DNA of 19,946 bases from a bacterium (lineage in GTDB: Bacteria > UBA9089 > CG2-30-40-21 > SBAY01): assembly GCA_030018635.1 (NCBI GenBank), contig JASEHU010000005.1, forward strand, positions 1 to 19,946, read 5' to 3'. The translations under genes were made by a program, and so were the position numbers. The notes under the pieces are model-generated. The model saw only the letters and a list, made by a program, of their open reading frames with translations. It was not told where the DNA came from and did not search any database. How positions within the stretch are numbered: position 1 is the stretch's first letter; each line of letters begins with the position of its first letter. This document shows, piece by piece, positions 1-6,331 of the stretch.

Positions 1-243
1 GAGGAAACAACTCCAGTAAAAAATTATCCTGATGGAGTAAGTCCTTACGACTGCTATGACATGGCAGGCAATGTCTGGGAGTGGACAAATAGTTGGTACG
101 ATAAAGATAAGGAAGATCGTGTGTTGCGTGGTGGTTCGTGGGACGACAATCAAGACAGCGCTCGATGCACGATCCGCAGCTACACCCACCCAGGCGACTT
201 CTGGAGCAGCAACGGATTTCGTTGTGCTGAGGACATCCCTTAA
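1..243 (+). CDS. SUMF1/FGE-fold (C-type lectin fold) protein, C-terminal part; probable DGR target
   Basis: This is the 3' end of a gene that enters from the left edge; no start is visible. The readable 80 residues carry the family hallmarks in order: GNVWEW, then RVLRGGSW, then a closing GFRC. These are typical of the formylglycine-generating-enzyme/sulfatase-modifying-factor domain, which has a C-type lectin fold. The cysteine pair used by true formylglycine-generating enzymes just after GGS is not seen; the segment reads GGSWDDNQDSARC. An enzymatic role is therefore unlikely and a binding role more likely. Codon use changes sharply inside the last 25 codons (see the variable-region entry). 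The gene ends at TAA 241-243 and is followed by 426 bases without a gene. The family call is firm. The role as a retroelement-diversified binding protein is inferred. Confidence 0.85.
   Translation, partial: EETTPVKNYPDGVSPYDCYDMAGNVWEWTNSWYDKDKEDRVLRGGSWDDNQDSARCTIRSYTHPGDFWSSNGFRCAEDIP
139..222 (+). other. Putative DGR variable region (VR)
   Basis: From 142 to 213, 17 of 24 codons end in C (GAC, AGC, TGC, ATC, CGC, TAC, ACC, CAC, GGC, TTC, AAC). In the 40 codons before 121 only 7 do, as expected for this AT-rich genome. Diversity-generating retroelements copy a template repeat rich in AAC codons with adenine-specific errors, which turns AAC into many NNC codons. That is the pattern here. 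It lies in the surface-exposed C-terminal part of a SUMF1/C-type-lectin-fold protein, the usual DGR target position, and is flanked by the conserved GGSW and GFRC blocks. No template repeat or reverse transcriptase gene lies in this window, so they must be to the left or elsewhere in the genome. Confidence 0.7.
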
Positions 244-282
244 AAAATAACACTTGGTGCTTTTACACTTTTACCCTTGGTT

Positions 283-297
283 ACCGCCGCAGGCGGT
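283..297 (+). other. GC hairpin after the variable-region gene (DGR target hairpin or weak terminator)
   Basis: ACCGCC (283-288) pairs perfectly with GGCGGT (292-297) around a GCA loop, 40 bases after the stop codon and about 60 after the variable region. DGR target sites studied in Bordetella phage carry a short GC hairpin just downstream of the variable region that is needed for efficient retrohoming. This hairpin could serve that role. It could also be a weak rho-independent terminator, although the tract after it (cgaaattttt) is a poor T-run. Confidence 0.45.
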
Positions 298-387
298 CGA
301 AATTTTTCAGATTAGCAGTCCTATTTATCAAAAAGACATAGAGATAGGCACCGTCTATCTCGCCTTTTCAAAGAAAGGTATCAATTT

Positions 388-495
388 CCGTAGGAACGAT
401 ATATTTTAAACCGATTGAATTTTAAATATATCATGCCTACGGCATTTATGTTTGGATGATATTTATTGCTACCGATATGGTATCCCTATGGGATA
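388..495. repeat. Palindrome-rich intergenic repeat in the 244-669 gap
   Basis: The 244-669 gap has no convincing gene. Its core is an inverted repeat. CCGTAGG (388-394) plus GATATATTTTAAA (398-410) faces TTTTAAATATATC (420-432) plus CCTACGG (436-442), with only the trinucleotides at 395-397 and 433-435 unpaired. A second perfect palindrome follows at 481-495 (TATCCC, TAT loop, GGGATA). The right part of the gap holds a reverse copy of a GGTAGTGTCA word (598-608) and of CTGAACGCTTA (656-666), both found again elsewhere in the window. The structure suggests remnants of short non-coding mobile or REP-like elements. Confidence 0.6.
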
Positions 496-669
496 TGTAA
501 TAATAAGGTATTAAGGAAATTTATTCCGAACAGTATTGGGTCAATTCTTGAAAGTAGAAAGCAAATCGCTTTAAATTCTACATTCAAGGTTTATCACTGA
601 CACTACCCTAAAACAATATCTTGGTAATCCTCTATGCTCTCTGTAACCTCTGTGGCTGAACGCTTATAG

Positions 670-1101
670 TTAAATTTGTTTTTTACTATCATTGAGTAAT
701 TCTACTATCTCTTTTTCCAGCAAATATACAGCATAGCGGATTTTTTCGAATTCAAAGCCCAAATTTTCACTTTTTAGTTTGCTAACTTCTTCCAAAACCC
801 GGCAGGCCTCTTGAGTTCGACGCATATTTGAAATGACTAAATCTAAATAATTTTCCCTTTTACCCTTATTTTTAGCTGAGATGGATAATCCTGGGTCAAC
901 CTCACTATCCCTGGATGATAAAAGTGATGAATAATCGGCTAATTGATGATTTAATTCACTGATTTGGTGTCGGATTCTTTTTAGATTTGAAGTTAATCCT
1001 TCGTCCTCTAAAACAAATCTGGTTATATCTTCTACTACCCTCAAGCCCTCTTTGGCTCGATTTATATTGGCGTCAATAATCCGATAGACCTTATCATCCA
1101 T
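670..1101 (-). CDS. thiD2: Stand-alone ThiD2 domain protein (thiamine pyrimidine branch)
   Basis: 143 residues resembling the ThiD2 domain that is often fused to the N-terminus of thiamine-phosphate synthase (ThiE). The family blocks are visible: RIIDANINRAKEGLRVVEDI near the N-terminus, a SRDSEVDPG segment in the middle, NMRRTQEACRVLEEV, then FEKIRYAVYLLEKEI near the C-terminus. ThiD2 is proposed to replace the usual hydroxymethylpyrimidine (phosphate) kinase; that role comes from the family. No ThiE part follows, because the frame stops at TAA 670-672. The ATG at 1101 lies one base after the stop of the DUF2273 gene, with GAGGG upstream, so it is the last gene of the Asp23/AmaP operon. It is all-helical with no membrane segment, so cytoplasmic. 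Confidence 0.75.
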   Translation of the reverse strand: MDDKVYRIIDANINRAKEGLRVVEDITRFVLEDEGLTSNLKRIRHQISELNHQLADYSSLLSSRDSEVDPGLSISAKNKGKRENYLDLVISNMRRTQEACRVLEEVSKLKSENLGFEFEKIRYAVYLLEKEIVELLNDSKKQI

Positions 1102-1102
1102 A

Positions 1103-1291
1103 TTATTCCCTCATTCTGGTAAAGGCAGAACCTGCAAAGATACCTACTAAAATACATATAAAGAGGAGAATGACCTTTAACAGTCCAAAGGTAATGATAA
1201 GAAAACCAATTAACAAACCTACCAGAGAACCGATAACCGCTCCAGGGTATTTTGACATTATTTCTATTAATTTAGCTCTTAACTCGTTCAA
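1103..1291 (-). CDS. DUF2273 small integral membrane protein
   Basis: 62 residues, mostly a hydrophobic hairpin: about residues 17-36 (AVIGSLVGLLIGFLIITFGL) and 38-57, with a charged N-terminal helix and RMRE at the C-terminus. This matches the small DUF2273 membrane protein that accompanies Asp23 and AmaP in Gram-positive operons. The start is TTG at 1291, supported by an AAGGAGGT Shine-Dalgarno eight bases upstream. The gene sits 30 bases after amaP and one base before thiD2, so the three are cotranscribed. Its molecular function is unknown. By context it belongs to an envelope-stress complex in the inner membrane. Confidence 0.75.
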   Translation of the reverse strand: MNELRAKLIEIMSKYPGAVIGSLVGLLIGFLIITFGLLKVILLFICILVGIFAGSAFTRMRE

Positions 1292-1321
1292 TTAAACAAC
1301 CTCCTTTTTACCAAAATTCTG

Positions 1322-1876
1322 TTATCCTTTAGTATATTCCACTCCCCTTAATCGTCCTCCACGATGGGTAACCTCTTCAACAAAGACCTTAATCTCTCGT
1401 ATATTAGAGATACCGATAGTGCTTTCCAATGCCTCTTTTACCCTTGATTGCAGGGCAATAGTTGCCTCATTGGCTGGAATTTCGGACCAGAGACCAACAA
1501 GTAATGAAATCTTTACCCACTTCTTTTTTATAACTATCTTTGGTTTTATTGTTTTAATAAAGGATTCTTCACTACTTATCCTTTTAATGAAATCCTCAAT
1601 AGCTTTTTTGGCCACCATTACCTCCCCATGGATGGTTTTGTGAATGATACCCTTTTCTTGTTGAGAGATTTTAGCATCAACATAGAGAATAAGTAGCCCA
1701 ATAACCCAGAGGCCACAACCAATACCTGCCAGGATTAAATTTGCATTGGGTAACTTCAAGTATTGTTCTAAGAGAACAACATTACTCCATCCCGTAGCCA
1801 GCAATAGTCCCTCTGTTCCTACTATCCAGAGGATTAATACATTTATTATTAACCCCGCTTTATTAAAGAAATTCAT
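1322..1876 (-). CDS. amaP: AmaP-like membrane anchor for Asp23 (alkaline shock response)
   Basis: 184 residues. Two membrane helices at about 6-27 and 44-66 form an N-terminal hairpin. A cytoplasmic region from about residue 75 follows, with an Asp23-like fold pattern (VKISLLVGLWSEIPANEATIALQ, then a C-terminal IREIKVFVEEV strand). In Staphylococcus AmaP tethers Asp23 to the membrane through such a hairpin; that is family knowledge. The start ATG at 1876 has a strong AAGGAGGT seven to eight bases upstream. It lies 107 bases after asp23, with an imperfect palindrome between them, and 30 bases before the DUF2273 gene. The order Asp23-AmaP-DUF2273 strongly supports the call. Confidence 0.8.
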   Translation of the reverse strand: MNFFNKAGLIINVLILWIVGTEGLLLATGWSNVVLLEQYLKLPNANLILAGIGCGLWVIGLLILYVDAKISQQEKGIIHKTIHGEVMVAKKAIEDFIKRISSEESFIKTIKPKIVIKKKWVKISLLVGLWSEIPANEATIALQSRVKEALESTIGISNIREIKVFVEEVTHRGGRLRGVEYTKG

Positions 1877-1903
1877 ATCTTTTACCTCCTTATTCTTAAT
1901 TTT

Positions 1904-1947
1904 GGATTTTCGATTGCGAATTGAAGAAATCCAAAATCGAAAATTCC
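1904..1947. repeat. Imperfect palindrome between asp23 and amaP
   Basis: GGATTTTCGATT (1904-1915) faces AATCGAAAATTCC (1935-1947), pairing with one bulged base. The words (tccaaaatcg, ccaattcacaatcc) are repeated nearby with small changes. No T-run follows in the minus direction, so it is not a good terminator. It resembles the other word-built palindromes in this window. Confidence 0.45.
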
Positions 1948-1983
1948 CAATTCACAATCCTCTATCCGCAATTTTGAAAAACC

Positions 1984-2337
1984 CTAGTATTTTTCATCGA
2001 CATGAACACCTTGTATGTATAGATTCACTTTAACTGCCTTTAATCCGGTCATATTTTCAACTGCCTTTTTAACATTTTCCTGTACCTTACCGGCAATCTC
2101 AGGGATAGATGTCCCATATTTAATGATGACAGAGATATCCAGATTTACCTCCTCCTCATTTACCTCTACCTTTACCCCTTTAGTCAATTGTGAACCGGTC
2201 AAAAGTTTAGCAAATCCATCAACAATTCCTTCACTCATTCCGGCTACCCCTTCTACCTGGGTAGTGGCTACCCCGGCAATGGTCGCAATAACATCATTGC
2301 TTACCTTAACAGCACCAAGGTTAACTTGTTCCTCCAT
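1984..2337 (-). CDS. Asp23/Gls24 family envelope stress protein
   Basis: 117 residues with the full Asp23 (DUF322) layout. GAVKVSNDVIATIAGVATTQVEGV comes first, then a GIVDGFAKLL segment, VNLDISVIIKYGTSIPEIAGKVQENVKKAVENMTGL, and a closing VKVNLYIQGVHV. The family forms membrane-associated assemblies with AmaP; in Bacillus the accC-linked paralogue YqhY is tied to acetyl-CoA carboxylase activity. The start ATG at 2337 is preceded by AGGAGGTG seven bases upstream, one of the strongest ribosome sites in the window. It lies 115 bases after accC across a perfect 25-bp palindrome and starts the Asp23-AmaP-DUF2273-ThiD2 group. Confidence 0.9.
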   Translation of the reverse strand: MEEQVNLGAVKVSNDVIATIAGVATTQVEGVAGMSEGIVDGFAKLLTGSQLTKGVKVEVNEEEVNLDISVIIKYGTSIPEIAGKVQENVKKAVENMTGLKAVKVNLYIQGVHVDEKY

Positions 2338-2356
2338 AGTTTAACACCTCCTCATC

Positions 2357-2449
2357 TAATTAAAAATTATGAATTATGAATGAAGGAAAAAGAAGACAAT
2401 AAATTCTTAATCTTATAATTCATAATTCATAATTCATAATTTTTAATTA
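2357..2449. repeat. Perfect 25-bp inverted repeat between accC and asp23
   Basis: The arm at 2357-2381 is the exact reverse complement of 2425-2449, with a 43-base loop. Both arms are built from the tandem word GAATTAT/ATAATTC and are flanked by runs of A and T. The right arm carries one extra copy of the word. It could slow or stop transcription between accC and asp23. The word-repeat make-up looks more like a dispersed repeat than a terminator. Confidence 0.75.
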
Positions 2450-2452
2450 TCT

Positions 2453-3796
2453 TTAGACATTAACCACACAAGATAAAAAGTGTGTATGAATATTACCTTT
2501 TTTAAATGCCTCGTGATTAAGAATCTTTTGATGTAAGGGAATGGTAGTTTTTATTCCCTCAATAAGGCATTCTTCTAATGCCCTATTCATTCTGGCAATA
2601 GCCTCGTTTCTGTTTAGCCCATAAGTAATAATTTTAGCAATCAACGCATCATAATTAGGCGGCACGGTATAGTTAGGATAGATATGTGTATCGACCCGAA
2701 CACCTATTCCACCTGGCAAAATAAGGTTTTGGATTTTACCGCAGGAGGGAGAAAAACCATTATCAGGATTAACGGCATTTATTCGACATTCCAGGGCATG
2801 TCCAGACAAATCAATATCCTTTTTGGAAAACGAAAGTTTTTCTCCTGCGGCTAAATAAATTTGTTCCTTGACTAAATCGATTCCCGTAATAAATTCGGTA
2901 ACAGGATGTTCAACCTGAATTCTAGTATTCATTTCAATAAAATAGAATCTTTTATTTTTATCAAGTAAAAACTCAACTGTCCCGACATTATTATATTTAA
3001 CCGCTTTAGCCGCTTTTAAGGCCATTTCACCCATTCTGGTTCGTAATTTATCATCTAGGGCCGATGAAGGAGCCTCTTCAATCAGTTTTTGATGTCTATG
3101 TTGAATGGAACATTCTCGTTCGCCCAGATGAACCATATTTCCATGTTTATCGGCTAATATTTGTATTTCGATATGTCTGGGTTCGTGAAGGTATCGTTCG
3201 ATGTACAAAGAGGGATTTTTAAAAGCCGCATTAGCCTCTGCGGCGGCTAATTCTAAGGCACGCTCTAATTCATCTTTATTCCAGACAATCCTTATTCCTT
3301 TACCTCCGCCACCTCCACAGGCCTTTATCATCACTGGATAATCTATTTTTTCGATTATTCGCAAGGCATCTTTAATTGATTCAATAGGTTTGATAGAACC
3401 AGGGATGAGTGGGACACCGGCATGTTTCATCAATCGTCTTGCCTCGAGTTTATCGCCCATCATGGTAATAGTTTGTGAAGCAGGTCCGATAAAATTAATT
3501 CCATGACTTTCACAAATTTCTGCAAATTTAGGATTTTCGGCTAAAAAGCCATAGCCAGGATGAATAGCCTCTGCCCCTGTAATTAATGCAGCACTGATTA
3601 TCTGTGGAATATTCAGATAACTATCCTGGCTGGATGCAGGACCAATACAAACAGCCTCATCGGCATATTGCAGATGAAGCGAATCCCTATCAGCCTCAGA
3701 ATAGACAGCTACTGTTCTTATGTTTAGTTCTTTAGCCGCCCGAATTATCCTGATAGCTATTTCACCACGATTGGCAATCAATATCTTCTTAAACAT
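2453..3796 (-). CDS. accC: Acetyl-CoA carboxylase, biotin carboxylase subunit
   Basis: 447 residues from the chosen start. It catalyses ATP-dependent carboxylation of biotin on the carrier protein, the first half-reaction of fatty-acid initiation, in the cytoplasm. Visible: N-terminal MFKKILIANRGEIAIRII, the glycine-rich ATP loop KACGGGGGKGIR, HIEIQILAD, ECSIQHRHQK, and the catalytic block IEMNTRIQVEHPVTE, all intact. Length matches the family (~450). I chose ATG 3796, one base after the accB stop (TAA 3800-3798), with the GAGGAAG at the end of accB as ribosome site. An in-frame start at 3817 would add seven atypical residues. The odd point is its partner: the adjacent AccB lacks the biotinylated lysine, so this enzyme needs another carrier or a free-biotin substrate. 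Confidence 0.95.
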   Translation of the reverse strand: MFKKILIANRGEIAIRIIRAAKELNIRTVAVYSEADRDSLHLQYADEAVCIGPASSQDSYLNIPQIISAALITGAEAIHPGYGFLAENPKFAEICESHGINFIGPASQTITMMGDKLEARRLMKHAGVPLIPGSIKPIESIKDALRIIEKIDYPVMIKACGGGGGKGIRIVWNKDELERALELAAAEANAAFKNPSLYIERYLHEPRHIEIQILADKHGNMVHLGERECSIQHRHQKLIEEAPSSALDDKLRTRMGEMALKAAKAVKYNNVGTVEFLLDKNKRFYFIEMNTRIQVEHPVTEFITGIDLVKEQIYLAAGEKLSFSKKDIDLSGHALECRINAVNPDNGFSPSCGKIQNLILPGGIGVRVDTHIYPNYTVPPNYDALIAKIITYGLNRNEAIARMNRALEECLIEGIKTTIPLHQKILNHEAFKKGNIHTHFLSCVVNV

Positions 3797-3797
3797 T

Positions 3798-4271
3798 TTA
3801 TTCTTCCTCTGGTTCAATCAAAAATAAAGGTTGACCATACTCTACCGGGTGTCCATCTTCAACTAATATCTTTTTGATCTCACCTGACACCTTAGCCTCT
3901 ATCTCATTTATGACACCCATAACTTCAACCGCACCTACCATTTGTGAAACCGTTATCTTATCTCCAACCTTCACATAAGGAGGAGAGGTAGGGGTTTGGG
4001 AATGATAAAAAAAGCCTACCATCGGGGATGTCAATTTAACCAATCTTAGATTGGGTGTTAATTTCTCTTTTTCAAATTCCTTGATGGGTATCTTTTTTGA
4101 AGTAGTAGTTATGGCAGGGATACCATACTTATGTCCTACTGACAGCGGTGCTACCACCCCAAATTCAGGTTTTGTAATCTTAACCTTAAATTCCTCATCT
4201 TCGAGTTCTAATTCGGCTAAGTTCTCCTTTTCCATAATGGTCATTAATCGTTTGACTCTTTTTAAATCCAT
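3798..4271 (-). CDS. accB: AccB-like biotin carboxyl carrier protein lacking the biotinyl lysine
   Basis: 157 residues. The N-terminal MDLKRVKRLMTIMEKENLAELELEDEEFKVKI block is typical of bacterial AccB. A linker follows at about 35-78, then a biotinyl/lipoyl domain from 79 to the end (LTSPMVGFFYHS, YVKVGDKI, NEIEAKVSGEIKKILVEDG). Family members carry EAMKM with the biotin on K. Here residues 116-120 read EVMGV, so Gly119 (codon GGT, 3915-3917) replaces the lysine. The flanking sequence is well conserved and AAA/AAG to GGT needs several changes, so a read error is unlikely. I chose ATG 4271, with AAGGTGG upstream, over an in-frame TTG at 4289. It is followed directly by accC. It may be a non-biotinylated regulator, like the plant BADC proteins, or a structural subunit. 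Confidence 0.85.
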   Translation of the reverse strand: MDLKRVKRLMTIMEKENLAELELEDEEFKVKITKPEFGVVAPLSVGHKYGIPAITTTSKKIPIKEFEKEKLTPNLRLVKLTSPMVGFFYHSQTPTSPPYVKVGDKITVSQMVGAVEVMGVINEIEAKVSGEIKKILVEDGHPVEYGQPLFLIEPEEE

Positions 4272-4298
4272 ATATCCACCTTGTATCAATTAAAATTT

Positions 4299-4352
4299 AA
4301 TCCGCAGATTTCACAGATTTTTTATTTTTTTAATCTGCGTAATCTGTGGATT
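4299..4352. repeat. Inverted repeat, 21-base arms, 18 pairs (gap efp-accB)
   Basis: The arm at 4299-4319 faces 4332-4352 with 18 of 21 positions paired across a 12-base T-rich loop. Each arm is made of two copies of a CNCAGATT word. It lies just upstream of accB on the minus strand. It is the first of two palindromes in the 345-base gap 4272-4617, which otherwise holds no gene. Confidence 0.65.
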
Positions 4353-4453
4353 ATATATTTAAGCGTAATACACAACACTATAATATAGTACTTATTAACC
4401 AAAACTTTACATCTTTTTTTGGGGCGAATTTTTTTATCTTTTGAATATGGTTT

Positions 4454-4522
4454 GAAATTGGAAATTAGAAATTTGGAGAAAGCGTGAAAATCTAATCTCC
4501 CTAATTTCCAATTTCTAATTTC
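4454..4522. repeat. Imperfect inverted repeat of GAAATT words (gap efp-accB)
   Basis: The arm at 4454-4478 (GAAATTGGAAATTAGAAA...) faces 4497-4522, which reads as the same words in reverse complement with small shifts. It is another word-built palindrome. It sits between efp and accB and no T-run follows on the minus strand. Confidence 0.55.
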
Positions 4523-4617
4523 TTTTTTATTTTATGTAAACTTTCGACTAATACCTGCTATAACTTACAAAGAAAAAGATAGAGGAAATTCCTGTACTAT
4601 TCAATTAATTGTAAATT

Positions 4618-5181
4618 CTATTTTTTCACCCTCTCTATATACTCTCCTGTCCGGGTATCGATTTTAAGGATTTCGCCTTCTTCTATAAATAAAGGCACCG
4701 CAACCTTTAATCCTGTTTCTAATTCTGCCTGTTTAGTTGCTCCTGAAACGGTATTTCCTTTAAAACCTGGTTCAGTGGTGATAACCTTTAATTCTATAGT
4801 TACCGGCAACTCGACACCTATTATCTTTTCATCATGAAATAGAATAGTTACCTCCATATTTTCTTTCAGGTAATGAACATTATTGCCTAACATATCCTTT
4901 GAGATGCCAAATTGTTCATAAGACTCTGTATCCATAAAGTAGTAATTACCTCCATCTTGATAAAGATATTGCATAGGTTTGCGGGAGATTCTGACTAATG
5001 GGAATTTCTCCTCAGGTCTAACGGTTTTGTCTAAAATTGCCCCCGTATTAAAATTTTTTAATTTTAGGCGGACAAATGCCCCACCCTTCCCTGGCTTGAT
5101 ATGTTGGAATTCTGTGCAGGAAAAAATCTGTCCCTCCCATTCAATAGTCATTCCAGGTCTTAAATTATTGGCTACTATCAT
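4618..5181 (-). CDS. efp: Translation elongation factor P
   Basis: 187 residues, full family length (~185-190). EF-P binds stalled ribosomes between the P and E sites and helps form bonds in polyproline stretches. Three beta-barrel domains are recognisable: the N-terminal KOW-like domain with the loop HIKPGKGGAF (tip residue Lys32, the position modified in many species), a middle domain around 65-125, and an OB C-terminal domain with PGFKGNTVSGATKQAELETG and the final VDTRTGEY-type block (IDTRTGEYIERVKK). The start ATG 5181 has GGAG about ten bases upstream. It follows pepP by 78 bases, as in the Bacillus aroQ-pepP-efp order. Which Lys32 modification pathway is used cannot be told here. Confidence 0.97.
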   Translation of the reverse strand: MIVANNLRPGMTIEWEGQIFSCTEFQHIKPGKGGAFVRLKLKNFNTGAILDKTVRPEEKFPLVRISRKPMQYLYQDGGNYYFMDTESYEQFGISKDMLGNNVHYLKENMEVTILFHDEKIIGVELPVTIELKVITTEPGFKGNTVSGATKQAELETGLKVAVPLFIEEGEILKIDTRTGEYIERVKK

Positions 5182-5248
5182 TTTGTTTTTTACTCCTTTC
5201 TTTGTTTGTAAGTGTTTGAGTCATTTTAATCTGGTCCATCTCTGACCG

Positions 5249-5259
5249 CTGAACGCTTA
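5249..5259 (-). repeat. TAAGCGTTCAG word directly after pepP stop
   Basis: Read on the minus strand, pepP ends TGA and continues immediately as TAAGCGTTCAG, one of at least four exact copies in the window (656-666, 5249-5259, 6865-6875, 6945-6955). Two diverged copies lie at 15126-15144 and 16872-16884. Confidence 0.6.
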
Positions 5260-6327
5260 TCAGATTACTATTAATTCCTTAGACACCCTGTCGGTTAATA
5301 CCTTATGTCCCTTATCTGTAATCAGCACTGTATCTTCGATTCTCACCCCACCAAAGGATGGGATATAAACCCCCGGTTCAATGGTTATGACCATTCCTGA
5401 TTTTAGCGTACCTTTACTTGAATGTCCTATTTTTGGTAACTCATGAACCTCAAGCCCTACCCCATGTCCTAAACTATGTCTAAAGAACCGTTTTAGTCCA
5501 TTTTTCCCGATTCGCTCGGTAGCGATTTTATTTAATTGAGCAAATTTTATCCCGGGATTCAAATTCTCTAATGCCTCTTCCTGGGCATTTTTAACTGTGC
5601 TATAAACTAATTTTTGGCGATGTGTTGGGTTACCCAGGAGCAATGTTCGGCTTAAATCACAATTATATCCTTTGTATTTTGCTCCCCAATCAAATAAAAT
5701 AAAATCACCTAATGCCAATTTTTTATGAGACGGTTTCCCGTGAGGCAGACTTGAATGCCGCCCTGAGAGAACAATCGTCTCAAAGGCTATTTCCCCACCC
5801 TTCTTCTTGATTAAATACTCTAATTCTATTGCCAAATCATGTTCACTTAAGCCCTCTTTTATAAATGGTAAGAGGACTTTAAAGGCGTCTTCGGCTATCT
5901 GACAGGCATGTTTTATCTTGTGTATCTCGTCCTCATCCTTGATTAATCGTAATTTCTGCACCAACCCATAAGTTGGAATTAATTCTATGAATGATAATTC
6001 GTTAAGTAATTCTTGATATTGGTCATAAGTCAAAGAGTTAGTTTCTAATCCTAAATTTTTAAGTCCTTGTTTTTGCAGGAGTTTCTTTAATGTTTTAATT
6101 AACCCCTTTTCTTCTCTAACCAACACAAAACCATTTTTTATTTCCTTTTGAGTCTGCTCGAGGTATCTTGAATCCGTAATAAAATAATTTTCTTTAGCGG
6201 TTAATAATACATCAGCCGAAGAGCCGGTAAATCCACTTAGATACTGGACATTGATTATATTGGAAATCAACAACCCATCTAATTTTTTCCTTGATAATAT
6301 CTTTTGTAATTTATTGATTCTGTCCAC
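5260..6327 (-). CDS. pepP: Xaa-Pro aminopeptidase-type M24 metallopeptidase
   Basis: 355 residues. The N-terminal creatinase-like domain (~1-125) is followed by an M24 'pita-bread' catalytic domain. All five metal ligands are visible: Asp213 (LFDWGA), Asp224 (NCDLSRT), His288 (SLGHGVGLEVHE), Glu317 (TIEPGVY) and Glu331 (GVRIEDTV). It removes N-terminal residues preceding proline, in the cytoplasm; bacterial enzymes of this length are usually dimers with two divalent metals. The start is GTG 6327, four bases after the aroQ stop, so translation is probably coupled; the ribosome site (agaag) is weak. The order aroQ-pepP-efp is the same as yqhS-yqhT-efp in Bacillus subtilis. Confidence 0.93.
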   Translation of the reverse strand: MDRINKLQKILSRKKLDGLLISNIINVQYLSGFTGSSADVLLTAKENYFITDSRYLEQTQKEIKNGFVLVREEKGLIKTLKKLLQKQGLKNLGLETNSLTYDQYQELLNELSFIELIPTYGLVQKLRLIKDEDEIHKIKHACQIAEDAFKVLLPFIKEGLSEHDLAIELEYLIKKKGGEIAFETIVLSGRHSSLPHGKPSHKKLALGDFILFDWGAKYKGYNCDLSRTLLLGNPTHRQKLVYSTVKNAQEEALENLNPGIKFAQLNKIATERIGKNGLKRFFRHSLGHGVGLEVHELPKIGHSSKGTLKSGMVITIEPGVYIPSFGGVRIEDTVLITDKGHKVLTDRVSKELIVI

Positions 6328-6331
6328 GGTT

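Noticed and set aside
244..669. DGR template repeat or accessory gene in the gap after the variable region
   Set aside because: No AAC-rich copy of 139-222 and no coding frame of an accessory protein or reverse transcriptase was seen there.
2358..2449. GAATTATG tandem words as a CRISPR-like array
   Set aside because: The words are short, contiguous, without spacers, and arranged as a palindrome.
4272..4289. In-frame TTG start upstream of accB
   Set aside because: The extra six residues are unlike the family, and AAGGTGG lies inside this stretch at the right distance for ATG 4271.
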